Shown: positions 42,877 to 51,619 of the stretch, piece after piece | Numbering within the stretch: the first letter of the stretch is position 1 | Layout of the letters: every line of letters starts with the position of its first letter | From: UBA8941 sp963780545 | GTDB taxonomy: Archaea > Thermoproteota > Bathyarchaeia > TCS64 | DNA: 64,000 bases | NCBI GenBank assembly: GCA_963780545.1 | Contig: CAWACK010000010.1 | Coordinates: forward strand, 453,430-517,429 | Reading direction: 5' to 3' | Position numbers and translations under genes: made by a program | Notes under the pieces: generated by a model | Databases searched by the model: none | What the model was told of the DNA's origin: nothing | Seen by the model: the letters and a program-made list of their open reading frames with translations, nothing else

Positions 42877-43455
42877 TTGGATGTGCCCAGGAACTTCAAC
42901 ATACTCGCCACCACAGAGCGTATCAATGAGAGTAGGGCCTGTAGCGAGCTCTGGATGCTCCTAAGGGCTGCGGGGGAAGAGAGCCCAATTGTAGATAAGG
43001 TCGGAATCTGGGGCATCGTTGTGGCGATGACGTCTCTCGACCCCACAGAGACAGTATTCAGAATTCGAGAAGAATATCTCAAGAAGCCCGATGCTATACA
43101 AGCTCTTTACAGGGTCATCCCCATCCAGCGATTAGTCCATTCGAACATGGAGGAAATCGTAAAGACGGCACAGGAACTCTCAATAATCATCGGTGCGGAT
43201 GACTCATACAGGATTACTGTCGAGAAGAGGCGAACGAACCTCAGCAGCAACGAGCTCATCACAGCCATCGCCGACCCTATCGAGAGTAGGGTGGATCTCG
43301 ATAACCCCAACTGGGTCATCCTAGTTGAAATCGCGGGGAGAATGACGGGGGTCTCTGTTATCCGCCCAAATGTCATCTTGAATGTGCAGAAAGAGCGTGC
43401 GCGCTTAGCGATGGAGGCTAAGAAGAGCGCCGCGCTCCACGATGAGTCTTCCTAG
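42877..43455 (+). CDS. THUMP-domain protein (TAN1-like)
   Basis: A 192-residue protein with a THUMP RNA-binding domain, similar to TAN1/THUMPD1, which helps tRNA ac4C formation. The N-terminal part (FNILATTERINESRACSELW) and the region YRVIPIQRLVHSNMEEIVKT to YRITVEKRRTNLSSNELI are typical. NWVILVEIAGRMTGVSVI is the closing strand of the domain. No catalytic domain is fused. TTG 42877 or GTG 42883 may start it. The last 51 bases overlap the convergent Cgi121 gene, so the ends of both proteins are encoded on opposite strands of the same DNA. A role in tRNA modification fits with its neighbours Sua5 and Cgi121. Confidence 0.87.
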   Translation: MDVPRNFNILATTERINESRACSELWMLLRAAGEESPIVDKVGIWGIVVAMTSLDPTETVFRIREEYLKKPDAIQALYRVIPIQRLVHSNMEEIVKTAQELSIIIGADDSYRITVEKRRTNLSSNELITAIADPIESRVDLDNPNWVILVEIAGRMTGVSVIRPNVILNVQKERARLAMEAKKSAALHDESS

Positions 43456-43956
43456 GGCATCTGGTCTACCTATGGCCTCGATTTCGGCGTCACTTACCCC
43501 AAAAATCCTTTTTAGCCTCACAGACTTTTCAGCGTTTAACTCAATCAATGTTTCGTCCTCCTCCCCAAGAAGTTTTGCTGCTCTACGGCAAGCGGCATCC
43601 GCTTCACCCGTAGTTTGTGCGAAGACTATGAGAGCGATCCCCCGACTCTTCTGATTTATGCCCATAACATCGAGGGCCTTGGCGATCTGGTCCTGAGCCG
43701 AGGCATAAAGGAGAGTCTCTACAGTGATGCTCTTAGAGACAGACAACCCGGTCCCCATTGACCTTGTCGCGTTGACAGCTGCCATAAGGAGGTGATCGTA
43801 TCCCGCTACCTTCCCTGCGTCGACAAGCTGGATTGGCTGGGGGGATGCAGCATCAGCTACCGCCCTTACAAGCTTCTTCGGGTCTTCCATCTTCAAGTAC
43901 CTGAAACTACCTATGCAGACTGCCCAGGCTGAGCCCTTGATCTCAAATGTCTTCAT
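43405..43956 (-). CDS. KEOPS complex subunit Cgi121
   Basis: A 183-residue protein resembling Cgi121 (TPRKB), the KEOPS subunit that binds the tRNA CCA end and recruits tRNA for t6A transfer. Recognition rests on GYDHLLMAAVNATRSMGTG, SKSITVETLLYASAQDQIAK and ALDVMGINQKSRGIALIVF, which follow the family pattern of one block for the HLL helix, one for LLY-S-Q-QI and one for the following strand. It starts at ATG 43956. Its C-terminal end overlaps the THUMP gene by 51 bases in opposite orientation. Other KEOPS genes (Kae1, Bud32, Pcc1) are not in the window. Confidence 0.88.
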   Translation of the reverse strand: MKTFEIKGSAWAVCIGSFRYLKMEDPKKLVRAVADAASPQPIQLVDAGKVAGYDHLLMAAVNATRSMGTGLSVSKSITVETLLYASAQDQIAKALDVMGINQKSRGIALIVFAQTTGEADAACRRAAKLLGEEDETLIELNAEKSVRLKRIFGVSDAEIEAIGRPDALGRLIVERGALLSLHR

Positions 43957-44004
43957 TTCCTCGCCTCGGGAACATGAGAGAAAAAGCTGGCCCAGATAAA
44001 GCCG

Positions 44005-45141
44005 TTATTGTCTGATAAAATCCGCGAGGGCGGATAGAAGTCGATCTAGTTCCTCCTCCGTATTGTAGAAGTCGACAGCGACTCTGATGCCTGCGGAACG
44101 GAGGCTGAGGAAGAAATTGTTCGCCTTTAGGTAACTGAAAGTAGCTTCGGGGTCCCTAGTCGTGAAGCTAACTACACCAGATCTCAGTTCACTCTCACTC
44201 GGAGATTCAATTTTCACTCCTATGTGCTCAAGACCATCGTAGAGCCTTTGACTGAGCTTAAGCACCCTTGTCTCGATCGCGGAGGGGCTGAGTTTGAGGA
44301 TTAACTCGATCGCTGCCTTTGTACCGATGGTGCTGAGGTAGCTGGGCTCACCGAGCTCGAATTTCTTGGCGTTATTGAAAAGCGTCGGCTCCTCGATGTC
44401 GTGCTTCTCAACGGCTCGATAGCCATACTGTATAGGCTCAAGGTCTGGGATGATCTCTTTTTTGACATATAGGAAGCCAGCGCCGCTGCAACCGAGTAGC
44501 CACTTGTAAGCGCCATCAGCGTAGAAATCTACATCTTCTTTCTTCACGTCAACTTTAAGAGCACCTGCCGCTTGGATGCCGTCGACGACAAGGTAGGCAC
44601 CATGTTCGTGCGCCAACTCCGCGAAAACCCGTAGGTCGTGGCGGGCTCCTGAAAGCCATTCAACATGGCTTATCGAAACGGCCTTTGTTTTATCGTCGAT
44701 GGCCTTCTCGAGGTCATCGATGCGAACTGCTCCACCTCTCCCCTTGACAACACGTATTTCAACCCCCCTCCTCCGTTGCGTGACCCAGGGGTAGAGGTTC
44801 GCTGGGTTCTCCAGGTCGTTGACTATGACGTTGTCCCCCTCCCCGAACCCGAGGGCCTCGGCGATGGTCGCTAGACCCGAGGAAGTGTTAGGTTGAAAGC
44901 AAGCCTCATCCGAACTGCAGCCTACGAGCTTCGCCCAAAGGGCGATTGTTTCCTCGGTACGCTGGTCTCCTCTTCTATCTAATCGATCCCAGTCTAAGAG
45001 ATAGTCCCTAATCGCTTCCTGGACGGGGACACACGGAGGGCTATGGTTTGCAACGTCGAGGAACGTAATGGTCTTCGTCACGGGGAAGTAATCCTCCCTT
45101 ATCTTCGCGACGTTCATGAGGAACGAGAGTCCTACACCCAT
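44005..45141 (-). CDS. Class V aminotransferase / cysteine desulfurase-like PLP enzyme
   Basis: A 378-residue fold-type I class V PLP enzyme. PLP contacts are seen in VSISHVEWLSGARHDL, LVVDGIQAAGAL (Asp) and FYADGAYKWLLGCSGAGFL (Schiff-base Lys). It lacks the cysteine loop typical of IscS, so it is more likely a SufS-like, isopenicillin-epimerase-like or kynureninase-like member. MNVAKIREDYFPV at ATG 45117 is an alternative start to ATG 45141. The gene lies 48 bases upstream of Cgi121 in the same orientation and may share its transcript. Substrate cannot be determined. Confidence 0.85.
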   Translation of the reverse strand: MGVGLSFLMNVAKIREDYFPVTKTITFLDVANHSPPCVPVQEAIRDYLLDWDRLDRRGDQRTEETIALWAKLVGCSSDEACFQPNTSSGLATIAEALGFGEGDNVIVNDLENPANLYPWVTQRRRGVEIRVVKGRGGAVRIDDLEKAIDDKTKAVSISHVEWLSGARHDLRVFAELAHEHGAYLVVDGIQAAGALKVDVKKEDVDFYADGAYKWLLGCSGAGFLYVKKEIIPDLEPIQYGYRAVEKHDIEEPTLFNNAKKFELGEPSYLSTIGTKAAIELILKLSPSAIETRVLKLSQRLYDGLEHIGVKIESPSESELRSGVVSFTTRDPEATFSYLKANNFFLSLRSAGIRVAVDFYNTEEELDRLLSALADFIRQ

Positions 45142-45286
45142 TAAAGAGTTAGCCTCCAGCTAGAACCTCGATACGATGACGATCCTCCTGCTCAAAAACC
45201 TCTATGTTCACTCGTTCGCTGAACAGCTCCTCGATATCTTTTTAGAGGCGGCAAGGGTTATTCAGCCTCAGAACGAGTGAATTTAC

Positions 45287-45754
45287 ATGGCAGCTTTCGA
45301 CAATGAAGAAGACTCCGGAACGATAAAGATCGGAGACCTGACCCAGTATTCGAGACAGATCAACGTAGTGGTCAAAGTCATCAGCAAGACGGATGTCCGC
45401 GAGGTCGTAACCCGTACCGACGAGACGAAGCACAAAGTATGTGAGGCCCTTGTCGCCGACGACACCGGCGCCATCTATCTTACCCTCTGGGATGAAGCAG
45501 TTGATACGGTCCAGGAGGACCAAATCCTAGCGGTCAAGAATGCCTATATGAACACCTTCAAGGGTAGCATGAGGATGAATATAGGTCGTTACGGTAGCTA
45601 TGATGTCCTCGAAGAGGCCCCCTTCGCTGACGTCAACCTTGAGAATAACCTCTCCGCCAAGCAGGTTGAATACAACGGTCCACAGAGAGGTGGAGGCGGA
45701 TTCGGTGGCAGGGGTAGTTATGGCGGCCAGGGCTATGGCCGAGATCGAAGGTAA
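45287..45754 (+). CDS. OB-fold single-stranded DNA-binding protein, Sulfolobus-type
   Basis: A 155-residue protein with one OB fold (residues 10-110; IKIGDLTQYSRQINVVVKVI, HKVCEALVADDTGAIYLTLW, DQILAVKNAYMNTFKGSM) and a Gly/Arg-rich flexible tail (GGGGFGGRGSYGGQGYGR). This layout (one OB fold plus glycine-rich tail) is that of Sulfolobus SSB. Such proteins coat single-stranded DNA in replication and repair. ATG 45287 is clear. It is divergent from the class V PLP gene and is followed 47 bases later by the cyclophilin gene on the same strand. Confidence 0.88.
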   Translation: MAAFDNEEDSGTIKIGDLTQYSRQINVVVKVISKTDVREVVTRTDETKHKVCEALVADDTGAIYLTLWDEAVDTVQEDQILAVKNAYMNTFKGSMRMNIGRYGSYDVLEEAPFADVNLENNLSAKQVEYNGPQRGGGGFGGRGSYGGQGYGRDRR

Positions 45755-45801
45755 TTATACAAAACCTAAACTTATTATTTCAGCCAGCGTCTTCTCCAGA
45801 T

Positions 45802-46321
45802 ATGTCTGTTGATTCTAAGGAGATAGTAACTCTAGAGACGACAAAAGGCAACATCGAGATCGAGCTTAAAAGGGCCAATGGCGCCTGCTACGGTCGAGAA
45901 TTTCGTTAAATACGTGAATGACGGGTTCTTCGACGGCACCGTCTTCCACCGTGTCATTCCCGGATTCATGATCCAAGGTGGAGGCTTCACGCAGGACGGT
46001 ACACAGAAACGCACACGGCAACCAATAAAGCTCGAGGCGAGGAACGGTCTCAGGAACGCTACTGGAACCATAGCAATGGCGAGAACGAGCGACCCTGATA
46101 GCGCCACAAGCCAGTTCTTCATCAACCTCGCCGACAACGACTTCTTAAACGCCTCTCCTAACAACCAGGGATACGCGGTCTTCGGCGTAGTCGTCTTTGG
46201 TATGGAGGTCGTCAAGACCATCGCCACTGTGAACACCGCCTCCAGGGGTCCCCATGGTGACTGGCCAAAAGAGGACATAGTCATCAAACGCGCTGCCTAT
46301 GTGAAGAAAGTTGCGAAGTAA
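45802..46321 (+). pseudogene. Cyclophilin-type peptidyl-prolyl isomerase, frame broken near start
   Basis: Cyclophilins catalyse proline cis-trans isomerisation. The proper start is ATG 45802 (MSVDSKEIVTLETTKGNIE), running in one frame to KRAN near 45877. The protein continues in the next frame as APATVENFVKYVNDGFFDGT, with FHRVIPGFMIQGG and the SQFFINLADN motif, up to 46321. One extra G (GG in AATGGCGCC) at about 45877-45881 explains the break, and the span of 520 bases is three times 173 plus one. Without repair, translation could begin only at ATG 45878, and the first beta strands would be lost. Active-site Arg (FHRV), Phe (IPGFMIQGG, QFFI) and His/Arg positions otherwise look intact. Confidence 0.85.
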
Positions 46322-46336
46322 ATCATGTTTTAAACC

Positions 46337-47269
46337 ATGAGCCAACCTTTTTACGCGATACAGATGGTTGAAACTCTTAGGGTAGCTATAGACAAGTTCC
46401 CGTACAACGGACAGTATGGACTCAAGGAGATCGGTATACAGGCTGAAGCCATCGAGCAGGGTGGCCTCCTAGACCTCCTATACAAGAAGGAATGCACAGT
46501 TTCAGAGAACTTCACAGCGAAGCTGACTCAGGATGAGGAGAAACAATACGGCGAGCAGCATCGGATGGGCCTCGCTTCCAAGCATCTCGCCGATGCTGTC
46601 TCCGCCCAGATTAAGAATGGGCTACTCCCCTTTGGTCTCCTCCACAACTGCAATGGGCTCATGGGGATGCTCGCAGGAGTCCAGCACAGTGGTGGATGGA
46701 AACCCATTAGAGTCGGGCTTGTCTGGATAGATGCTCATGGGGACTTCAACACTCCCGAGACCACCTACAGTGGCATGCTCGGCGGCATGCCGGTCGCTAT
46801 AAGCTGTGGCCTCTGCTTCGATCGACTACGAAGAACTTGTGGTCTCGACCCGCCGCTTCCCACGAAGTATGTCACGATGGTCGCAGTCCGAGACACTGAC
46901 CCTTATGAGCAGGAAGCCATCGACAGGAGCGACATCGAGCGAATCACGGTGGAGGACCTGAAGAAGCATAGCCCAGCTGTCGATATGGAGATGGAGCGTC
47001 TTTCCACTTTATGTGACCAGATCTACGTACACGTCGACATGGATGTCCTCGATCCTGTCGACATACCCGGTGCAGGGCTCCCCGTTGCAAATGGTCCTAC
47101 GGCAAAGGAACTCAGTGACGCACTTGAGGTGATGTTCGAGTACCCAAAGACCTGCGCTTTCGGAGTCGCTTCCTACCCAGCCGCAAGGGACGAAAATAAG
47201 AGGGGGCTCAAGTCCGTTTACACCCTAATTGAGGGTGTTATAAGAGGAGCGCAGAGTCGAGTAGGCTAG
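46337..47269 (+). CDS. Arginase/agmatinase-family protein with altered first metal position
   Basis: A 310-residue ureohydrolase-fold protein. Metal ligands are seen in VWIDAHGDFNTPE (D-x-H-x-D) and YVHVDMDVLDPVDIP (D-x-D). The first metal histidine, usually in a GGDHS-type motif, is replaced by NCNGLMGMLAG, as in a known subgroup of arginase-like proteins. It may use one or two metals, and hydrolysis of a guanidino or amidino compound is probable but the substrate is open. The start ATG 46337 lies 15 bases after the cyclophilin stop. Its end overlaps the convergent DAO-type oxidase gene by four bases. Confidence 0.86.
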   Translation: MSQPFYAIQMVETLRVAIDKFPYNGQYGLKEIGIQAEAIEQGGLLDLLYKKECTVSENFTAKLTQDEEKQYGEQHRMGLASKHLADAVSAQIKNGLLPFGLLHNCNGLMGMLAGVQHSGGWKPIRVGLVWIDAHGDFNTPETTYSGMLGGMPVAISCGLCFDRLRRTCGLDPPLPTKYVTMVAVRDTDPYEQEAIDRSDIERITVEDLKKHSPAVDMEMERLSTLCDQIYVHVDMDVLDPVDIPGAGLPVANGPTAKELSDALEVMFEYPKTCAFGVASYPAARDENKRGLKSVYTLIEGVIRGAQSRVG

Positions 47270-48546
47270 ATAATAAGTGTCTCCCGGTCTATCCTGCGAT
47301 TCTTTATCCCGAGGTCACTGACCCTGAAGCCCCTACCACCATAGAGAGTAGCGTACTCATCCTCCTCATAGGTGGCGTCAACAACTCGGCCCAAGGCGTC
47401 GCTTTTCATGATGCCGCTTCCGCTCGAAGCGCCGACATATATGATGCCAGGTCCCGGCGCTACCACAGGGGTCTCATCGAAACTATTGATATCGTATTGA
47501 CCAGCCCAAGCGTTCGCAGGGCGAACATCTTCGAAGCAAGGTAAGTATTGGACGAGGGCGTGATAAATGTTGTTTGAGTAGTAGTCATCCTCCGGTTGCG
47601 GATCATCCTCTAGCTCGAATTTACGACCTAGTTCATCAGCGCAGCCAAGCCAGAGGCTCCCCTCCGTGATTTCTGCTTTGAGGTAGATCCCCGCTTTAGG
47701 GAGAACAGTGAGAGGAAGAGCGTTCTCATCGTTAAAGCCCTTCGTATTTATCAGCCTGCTAAGCTTTGGGTCCTTGAAGGCGAAGAGCTGCCTCTTCTTT
47801 GGCCTCATTAGACAGTCGAAGCCTACTGGGTCTAGAAGCTTCGATGCCCATGTCCCACAGGCGACGACCACAGTCTCGGCGAGGATTTTTCCCTTAGAAG
47901 TCTCAGCGCCGGCTATGCGGCTATCCTGCCAGACGAAGGGCTCCCCAGGGATGCCCAGGGGCTCCGTAGACTCGTGTAGCAGCTTAGTCGCCTCGGTGTT
48001 ATAATGGATCTCGCCACCAAGTTTGAGGAACTCTTGCTCATAGGCGCGGACGAGTGAGTCGGCGTCGAGGCTTCCACACTTATCGCCAAAGACGCCTGTC
48101 TCAACGGGTTCCAACCCAAGGATATAGGCCTCCTCATCGTCATCAAAGTTGGTTACAAGGTCCGGAAACATCTGCTTAATCTCGTCCTCGTCGTAAGTGA
48201 CTGTGTGAGCGCCTCTCCTCGACATACCATCTAAGGCTGCCTTGTTTCTCTTGTATTGCTCATCGCTGAAAAGCCAGAGGTAACCGAGTTCGTGGAGCTT
48301 TAACTCGTATTTAAGGTCCTCCTGAAGGTGGTGGAACCATTCAATACTTGAGTCCGCTAGGAGGTAGTTTGCCTCACCGGTGAAGAGGTTGCGATAGGCG
48401 CCTTCACTTTTAGCGCTGTTCCCTTGCCCCGGGCCGCTTAGTTTTTCCACGACCACGACTTTCCTGGTTGGGTCGCGCCTCTTTAGGTAATACGCGGAGC
48501 TGATACCCAAGACACCAGCGCCGACGACAAGAATATCTGTCTCCAA
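47266..48546 (-). CDS. DAO-type FAD-dependent amine/amino acid oxidoreductase
   Basis: A 426-residue D-amino-acid-oxidase superfamily flavoprotein, similar to sarcosine or glycine oxidase-like proteins. The FAD-binding start is TDILVVGAGVLGISSAYYL, followed by VVEKLSGPGQGNSAKSEG. VVVACGTWASKLLDPVG and the C-terminal TPVVAPGPGIIYVGASSGSG are family hallmarks. It probably oxidises a secondary or primary amine of an amino acid and gives electrons to an acceptor other than oxygen, given the anaerobic context (inference). The ATG 48546 start lies 100 bases from the divergent metallo-beta-lactamase gene. Confidence 0.88.
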   Translation of the reverse strand: METDILVVGAGVLGISSAYYLKRRDPTRKVVVVEKLSGPGQGNSAKSEGAYRNLFTGEANYLLADSSIEWFHHLQEDLKYELKLHELGYLWLFSDEQYKRNKAALDGMSRRGAHTVTYDEDEIKQMFPDLVTNFDDDEEAYILGLEPVETGVFGDKCGSLDADSLVRAYEQEFLKLGGEIHYNTEATKLLHESTEPLGIPGEPFVWQDSRIAGAETSKGKILAETVVVACGTWASKLLDPVGFDCLMRPKKRQLFAFKDPKLSRLINTKGFNDENALPLTVLPKAGIYLKAEITEGSLWLGCADELGRKFELEDDPQPEDDYYSNNIYHALVQYLPCFEDVRPANAWAGQYDINSFDETPVVAPGPGIIYVGASSGSGIMKSDALGRVVDATYEEDEYATLYGGRGFRVSDLGIKNRRIDRETLII

Positions 48547-48645
48547 TTTCTTCCAAAAAGAATTGGTCCCTCGATTTAAGACCCTATCCCTTTAGAGCCT
48601 CCCCTCGATAGTGTAATATCTTGCGCCCGTGCACTATGCCGTGAA

Positions 48646-49569
48646 ATGTCCGCGAAAGCAGCTAAGGTTGAAAATGTTATAGTCCCAAAGAAGTGGTGGG
48701 AGAGCCTACCACGGAAGATATATTCGAGCCTCGACCGTGTGAAGACGAGCCAGCCTTGGTTCGAAGTCTACCACATAGATCCCGACATCTACGCCATTTA
48801 TGAACCATACCAGTTCGAGGAGACGATCAGCTACCTAATAATAGGGAAAGAGAAGGCTGCCCTCATCGACACCGGTGACGGCATAGCCAACATAAAGAAG
48901 TGCGCTGAGGAGCTTACTAAGCTCCCAATCTTCGTCCTTAATACGCACAATCACACAGATCATGTGGCCCAGAACTACATGTTCAAGGAGGTCTGGAGCT
49001 ATGACGGCCCGATGGCCCACGAGGTCAGCAAGACCGGTTACCCACAGGAGAAGATGGTGGGAATGGTTGGACCAGGAATGACCTGGAAACCTCTGCCAAA
49101 GGGCTTCGACCCCGCGAAGTACACAGCCCCGCCATGGAAGATCACCAAATGGCTCCACGAAGGTGACGCCGTAGACCTCGGCGACCGTAAACTCGAAGTA
49201 ATCTACACCCCCGGCCACAGCAACGACAGCCTATGCCTCCTAGACAAGAATGCCCGGATGCTCTGGGTCGGAGACATCTTCTACACAGGCGGAATCTACA
49301 CGTACCTTGATGGCGGCGACCTCAACCAATTCATCACAAGCTACGAGAAGATGATCAAGCTCTCCCCATACTACGATAAGCTGATGCCCAGCCACAATGA
49401 ACCACTCGTGGAGAAGGAAATCCTCCTGACTGTGCTGGAAAAGGCGAAATCCATCCGCGCAGGGAAGGAGAAGAACTACAAGGAAGGCGTCGATAACGGC
49501 CACTCTATCCGGCGCTACCAGTATGACCGATTTGCAATAGTTTGCTCGGTCGACCAGATCAAGGGTTAG
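48646..49569 (+). CDS. Metallo-beta-lactamase-fold hydrolase, tandem copy 1
   Basis: A 307-residue protein of the MBL fold. Metal ligands are in LNTHNHTDHVAQN (H-x-H-x-D-H), TPGHSNDS (His), LWVGDIFYTG (Asp) and the late MPSHNEPLVE (His). It starts with IVPKKWWESLPRKIYSSL, a region shared with the next copy. The substrate is unknown; MBL-fold enzymes include thioesterases, glyoxalases and sulfur hydrolases. It is paralogous to the gene at 49737, with similar order throughout. Its upstream region contains a TATA-like GTAATATC near 48612-48619. Confidence 0.87.
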   Translation: MSAKAAKVENVIVPKKWWESLPRKIYSSLDRVKTSQPWFEVYHIDPDIYAIYEPYQFEETISYLIIGKEKAALIDTGDGIANIKKCAEELTKLPIFVLNTHNHTDHVAQNYMFKEVWSYDGPMAHEVSKTGYPQEKMVGMVGPGMTWKPLPKGFDPAKYTAPPWKITKWLHEGDAVDLGDRKLEVIYTPGHSNDSLCLLDKNARMLWVGDIFYTGGIYTYLDGGDLNQFITSYEKMIKLSPYYDKLMPSHNEPLVEKEILLTVLEKAKSIRAGKEKNYKEGVDNGHSIRRYQYDRFAIVCSVDQIKG

Positions 49570-49736
49570 ATACTCTACCCTGAAACCAACTTATTCTTAT
49601 CTTCCTACGGCTTACAATAAGTAACTTATTTCTCGTGCACGCGCGTTGGCTAAAGCTAAACTCGTGAGCCATTAGAGTGTGTGCGAGTCTCATAGCCTCG
49701 ATAAGGTAATATTTACCAGGCGCCCGTTATCGCGCT

Positions 49737-50639
49737 ATGGCATACTCCAAGGATACCGACGAGGGGCTCATTGTGCCGAAGAAGTGGTATGATTCCCTCC
49801 CGCGGCAAAGCTGGAACCGCTTTGAAAAGGTTGAGACGAGTCACCCCTGGTTCGACGTCTACGAGACAACCCCCGAGACATACGCCATCTACGAGGACGG
49901 GCAGTTCGAGGAAGTCATCAGCTACCTAGTACTTGGAGAAGACATCGCAGCCCTCGTGGACACTGGAAACGGCATCGGCGACATAAAGGCGTTGGCCGAG
50001 GAGCTCACCGACCTACCCTTAACAGTTGTAAATACCCACTCACACTTCGACCACACAGGTGGCAACTGGGCCTTTGACGAGGTCGCCCTCTATGACCATC
50101 CCTTCGCTAGGGAGCTTATGAAGGGCAGACCTCACGAGGAGATCGGTAACTTCCTCGGCGAGGGCATGGTTTGGAAGCCGCTCCCAAGCGGAGTAGACCC
50201 CGCCACCTGGTACACGAAACCCTACAAAGTCACAAGATGGCTTAAGGAGGGTGATAGAATCGACCTCGGCGGGAAGGAGCTCGAGGCAATTCACACCCCG
50301 GGGCATACACCCGATAGTATCAGCCTCCTCGAGAGACGGGAGCACCTTCTCTTCACAGGTGACATCTTCTACCCTGCGCCAATCTACATCTACTCAAAAG
50401 ACTCAGACATGGACGAGTTCATCTCAAGCTTCCAGAAGATGGTTAAGGCTGACTACGATTGGGCGATGCCCGCCCATAACGAGGCTATGGTGGAGAAAAA
50501 GGTCGTATTTGATGTCCTCACCGCCATCGAGGCTATAAAAGCAGGGAAAGCAGGGGACTTCAAAGTCGGTGTAGCTAACGGTATCAAGGTACGTCGCTAC
50601 AACTACCCGATGTTCTCCCTCATTGTCCGCGACGAATAA
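49737..50639 (+). CDS. Metallo-beta-lactamase-fold hydrolase, tandem copy 2
   Basis: A 300-residue MBL-fold protein that is a clear paralogue of the preceding gene. Motifs are VNTHSHFDHTGGN, TPGHTPDSIS, LFTGDIFYPAP and MPAHNEAMVE. IVPKKWYDSLPRQSWNRF begins both proteins. The duplication is tandem, with a 167-base gap between the genes that holds a separate promoter region (AT-rich GGTAATATTTACC near 49705-49717). Differences at the THNHTDH and THSHFDH positions flank but do not change the ligands. Division of substrates between the two is likely but not shown. Confidence 0.87.
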   Translation: MAYSKDTDEGLIVPKKWYDSLPRQSWNRFEKVETSHPWFDVYETTPETYAIYEDGQFEEVISYLVLGEDIAALVDTGNGIGDIKALAEELTDLPLTVVNTHSHFDHTGGNWAFDEVALYDHPFARELMKGRPHEEIGNFLGEGMVWKPLPSGVDPATWYTKPYKVTRWLKEGDRIDLGGKELEAIHTPGHTPDSISLLERREHLLFTGDIFYPAPIYIYSKDSDMDEFISSFQKMVKADYDWAMPAHNEAMVEKKVVFDVLTAIEAIKAGKAGDFKVGVANGIKVRRYNYPMFSLIVRDE

Positions 50640-50730
50640 CTCAAAAAATATAACCTTTCTTAAAAAGGCCCGTAAGAGACCTAAAAACGATTAGTGTTCC
50701 TTTTAAAGCCAAAAATCCGATCCTTACATC

Positions 50731-51363
50731 GTGGTTGTCGACAAGATACAGGTTATAGAGCACAAGCTGGTTGGCATCTTCCCAATCGTAAACTCCTTCA
50801 TAGTTGAGGGGGAAGATCTAATCCTCGTCGACACCGGCCTCAATGGTGGCTCCGCGAAGACGATCATAAGAAATCTGGAGAGACTAGGCCATACACTAAG
50901 GGATGTGGATGTCTGTATAATCACCCATTCCCACAGCGATCATACTGGAGGATTGAAGGCCTTAAAGGCCTCGGGTGAACCGTTCCTCGTCGCAGCCCAC
51001 GACTCCGAAGCCGACAACGTGGAGAAGGCGACTGGTGTTGAGGTGGACCTCCGCCTCATCGACGGCCAGACTATAGGTGGCTTCACCGTCCTTTACCTTC
51101 CAGGTCACACATTCGGCAGCATCGGACTTCTGGGTGGAAGTGCACTGATAACCGGAGACGCCTTAAACGAAAGAGGTGGCGAGTTGAAACCACCTAACCC
51201 CATGTTCACAAAGAACAAGGCTTCAGCGCTTGCTAGCGTCCGTTCACTAGCCTCTTACGACTTCGATAAGGTTTTCGTGAGTCACGGAAAACCGATCGAG
51301 CACGATGGGAAGGAGGCTCTCATGAAACTCATAGAACAGATCGGTGAACCTACTCCAATCTAA
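50731..51363 (+). CDS. Metallo-beta-lactamase-fold hydrolase, short form
   Basis: A 210-residue MBL-fold protein, shorter than and only distantly related to the tandem pair upstream. It has the standard layout: NSFIVEGEDLILVDTGLNGG, CIITHSHSDHTGG (H-x-H-x-D-H), LPGHTFGSIGL (His), LITGDALN (Asp) and VSHGKPIEHD (His). It may act as a thioesterase, lactonase or glyoxalase II-like hydrolase. The start codon GTG 50731 gives the normal N-terminal length. It is 91 bases downstream of copy 2, so it may share a transcript with it. Confidence 0.88.
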   Translation: MVVDKIQVIEHKLVGIFPIVNSFIVEGEDLILVDTGLNGGSAKTIIRNLERLGHTLRDVDVCIITHSHSDHTGGLKALKASGEPFLVAAHDSEADNVEKATGVEVDLRLIDGQTIGGFTVLYLPGHTFGSIGLLGGSALITGDALNERGGELKPPNPMFTKNKASALASVRSLASYDFDKVFVSHGKPIEHDGKEALMKLIEQIGEPTPI

Positions 51364-51619
51364 ACTCTGTTCCTTTAAGAAGGTTTCATAATTTTCTCAA
51401 GAATGTAGCTAAAAGAACATCTTCGCACACATATAGCGAACCCTGCGGGAAGGTGGAAGTTGTAACTAGCCTCTAAATAGATTTGCACACGTATACTTGG
51501 AAACACCTGACCTATTCATATGGTTGCTTATGCCCCTCTTATTGCATTAGAGATAGCGATAATCGTGTGCTACGGCTCAAACCGTCACCGACTTAAAGCT
51601 AGAGACATATCTTTGCTTC

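Noticed and set aside
45165..45275. Minus-strand short frame ending in a Gly-Gly (IEVLAGG), possible ubiquitin-like or MoaD-like end
   Set aside because: Only about 20-30 codons, no good start, and no room for a beta-grasp fold before the divergent SSB gene.
51364..51619. Gap before DUF1177 searched for tRNA or small RNA
   Set aside because: No cloverleaf or box C/D elements seen; the open frame at 51520-51705 overlaps the DUF1177 gene and lacks protein-like content.
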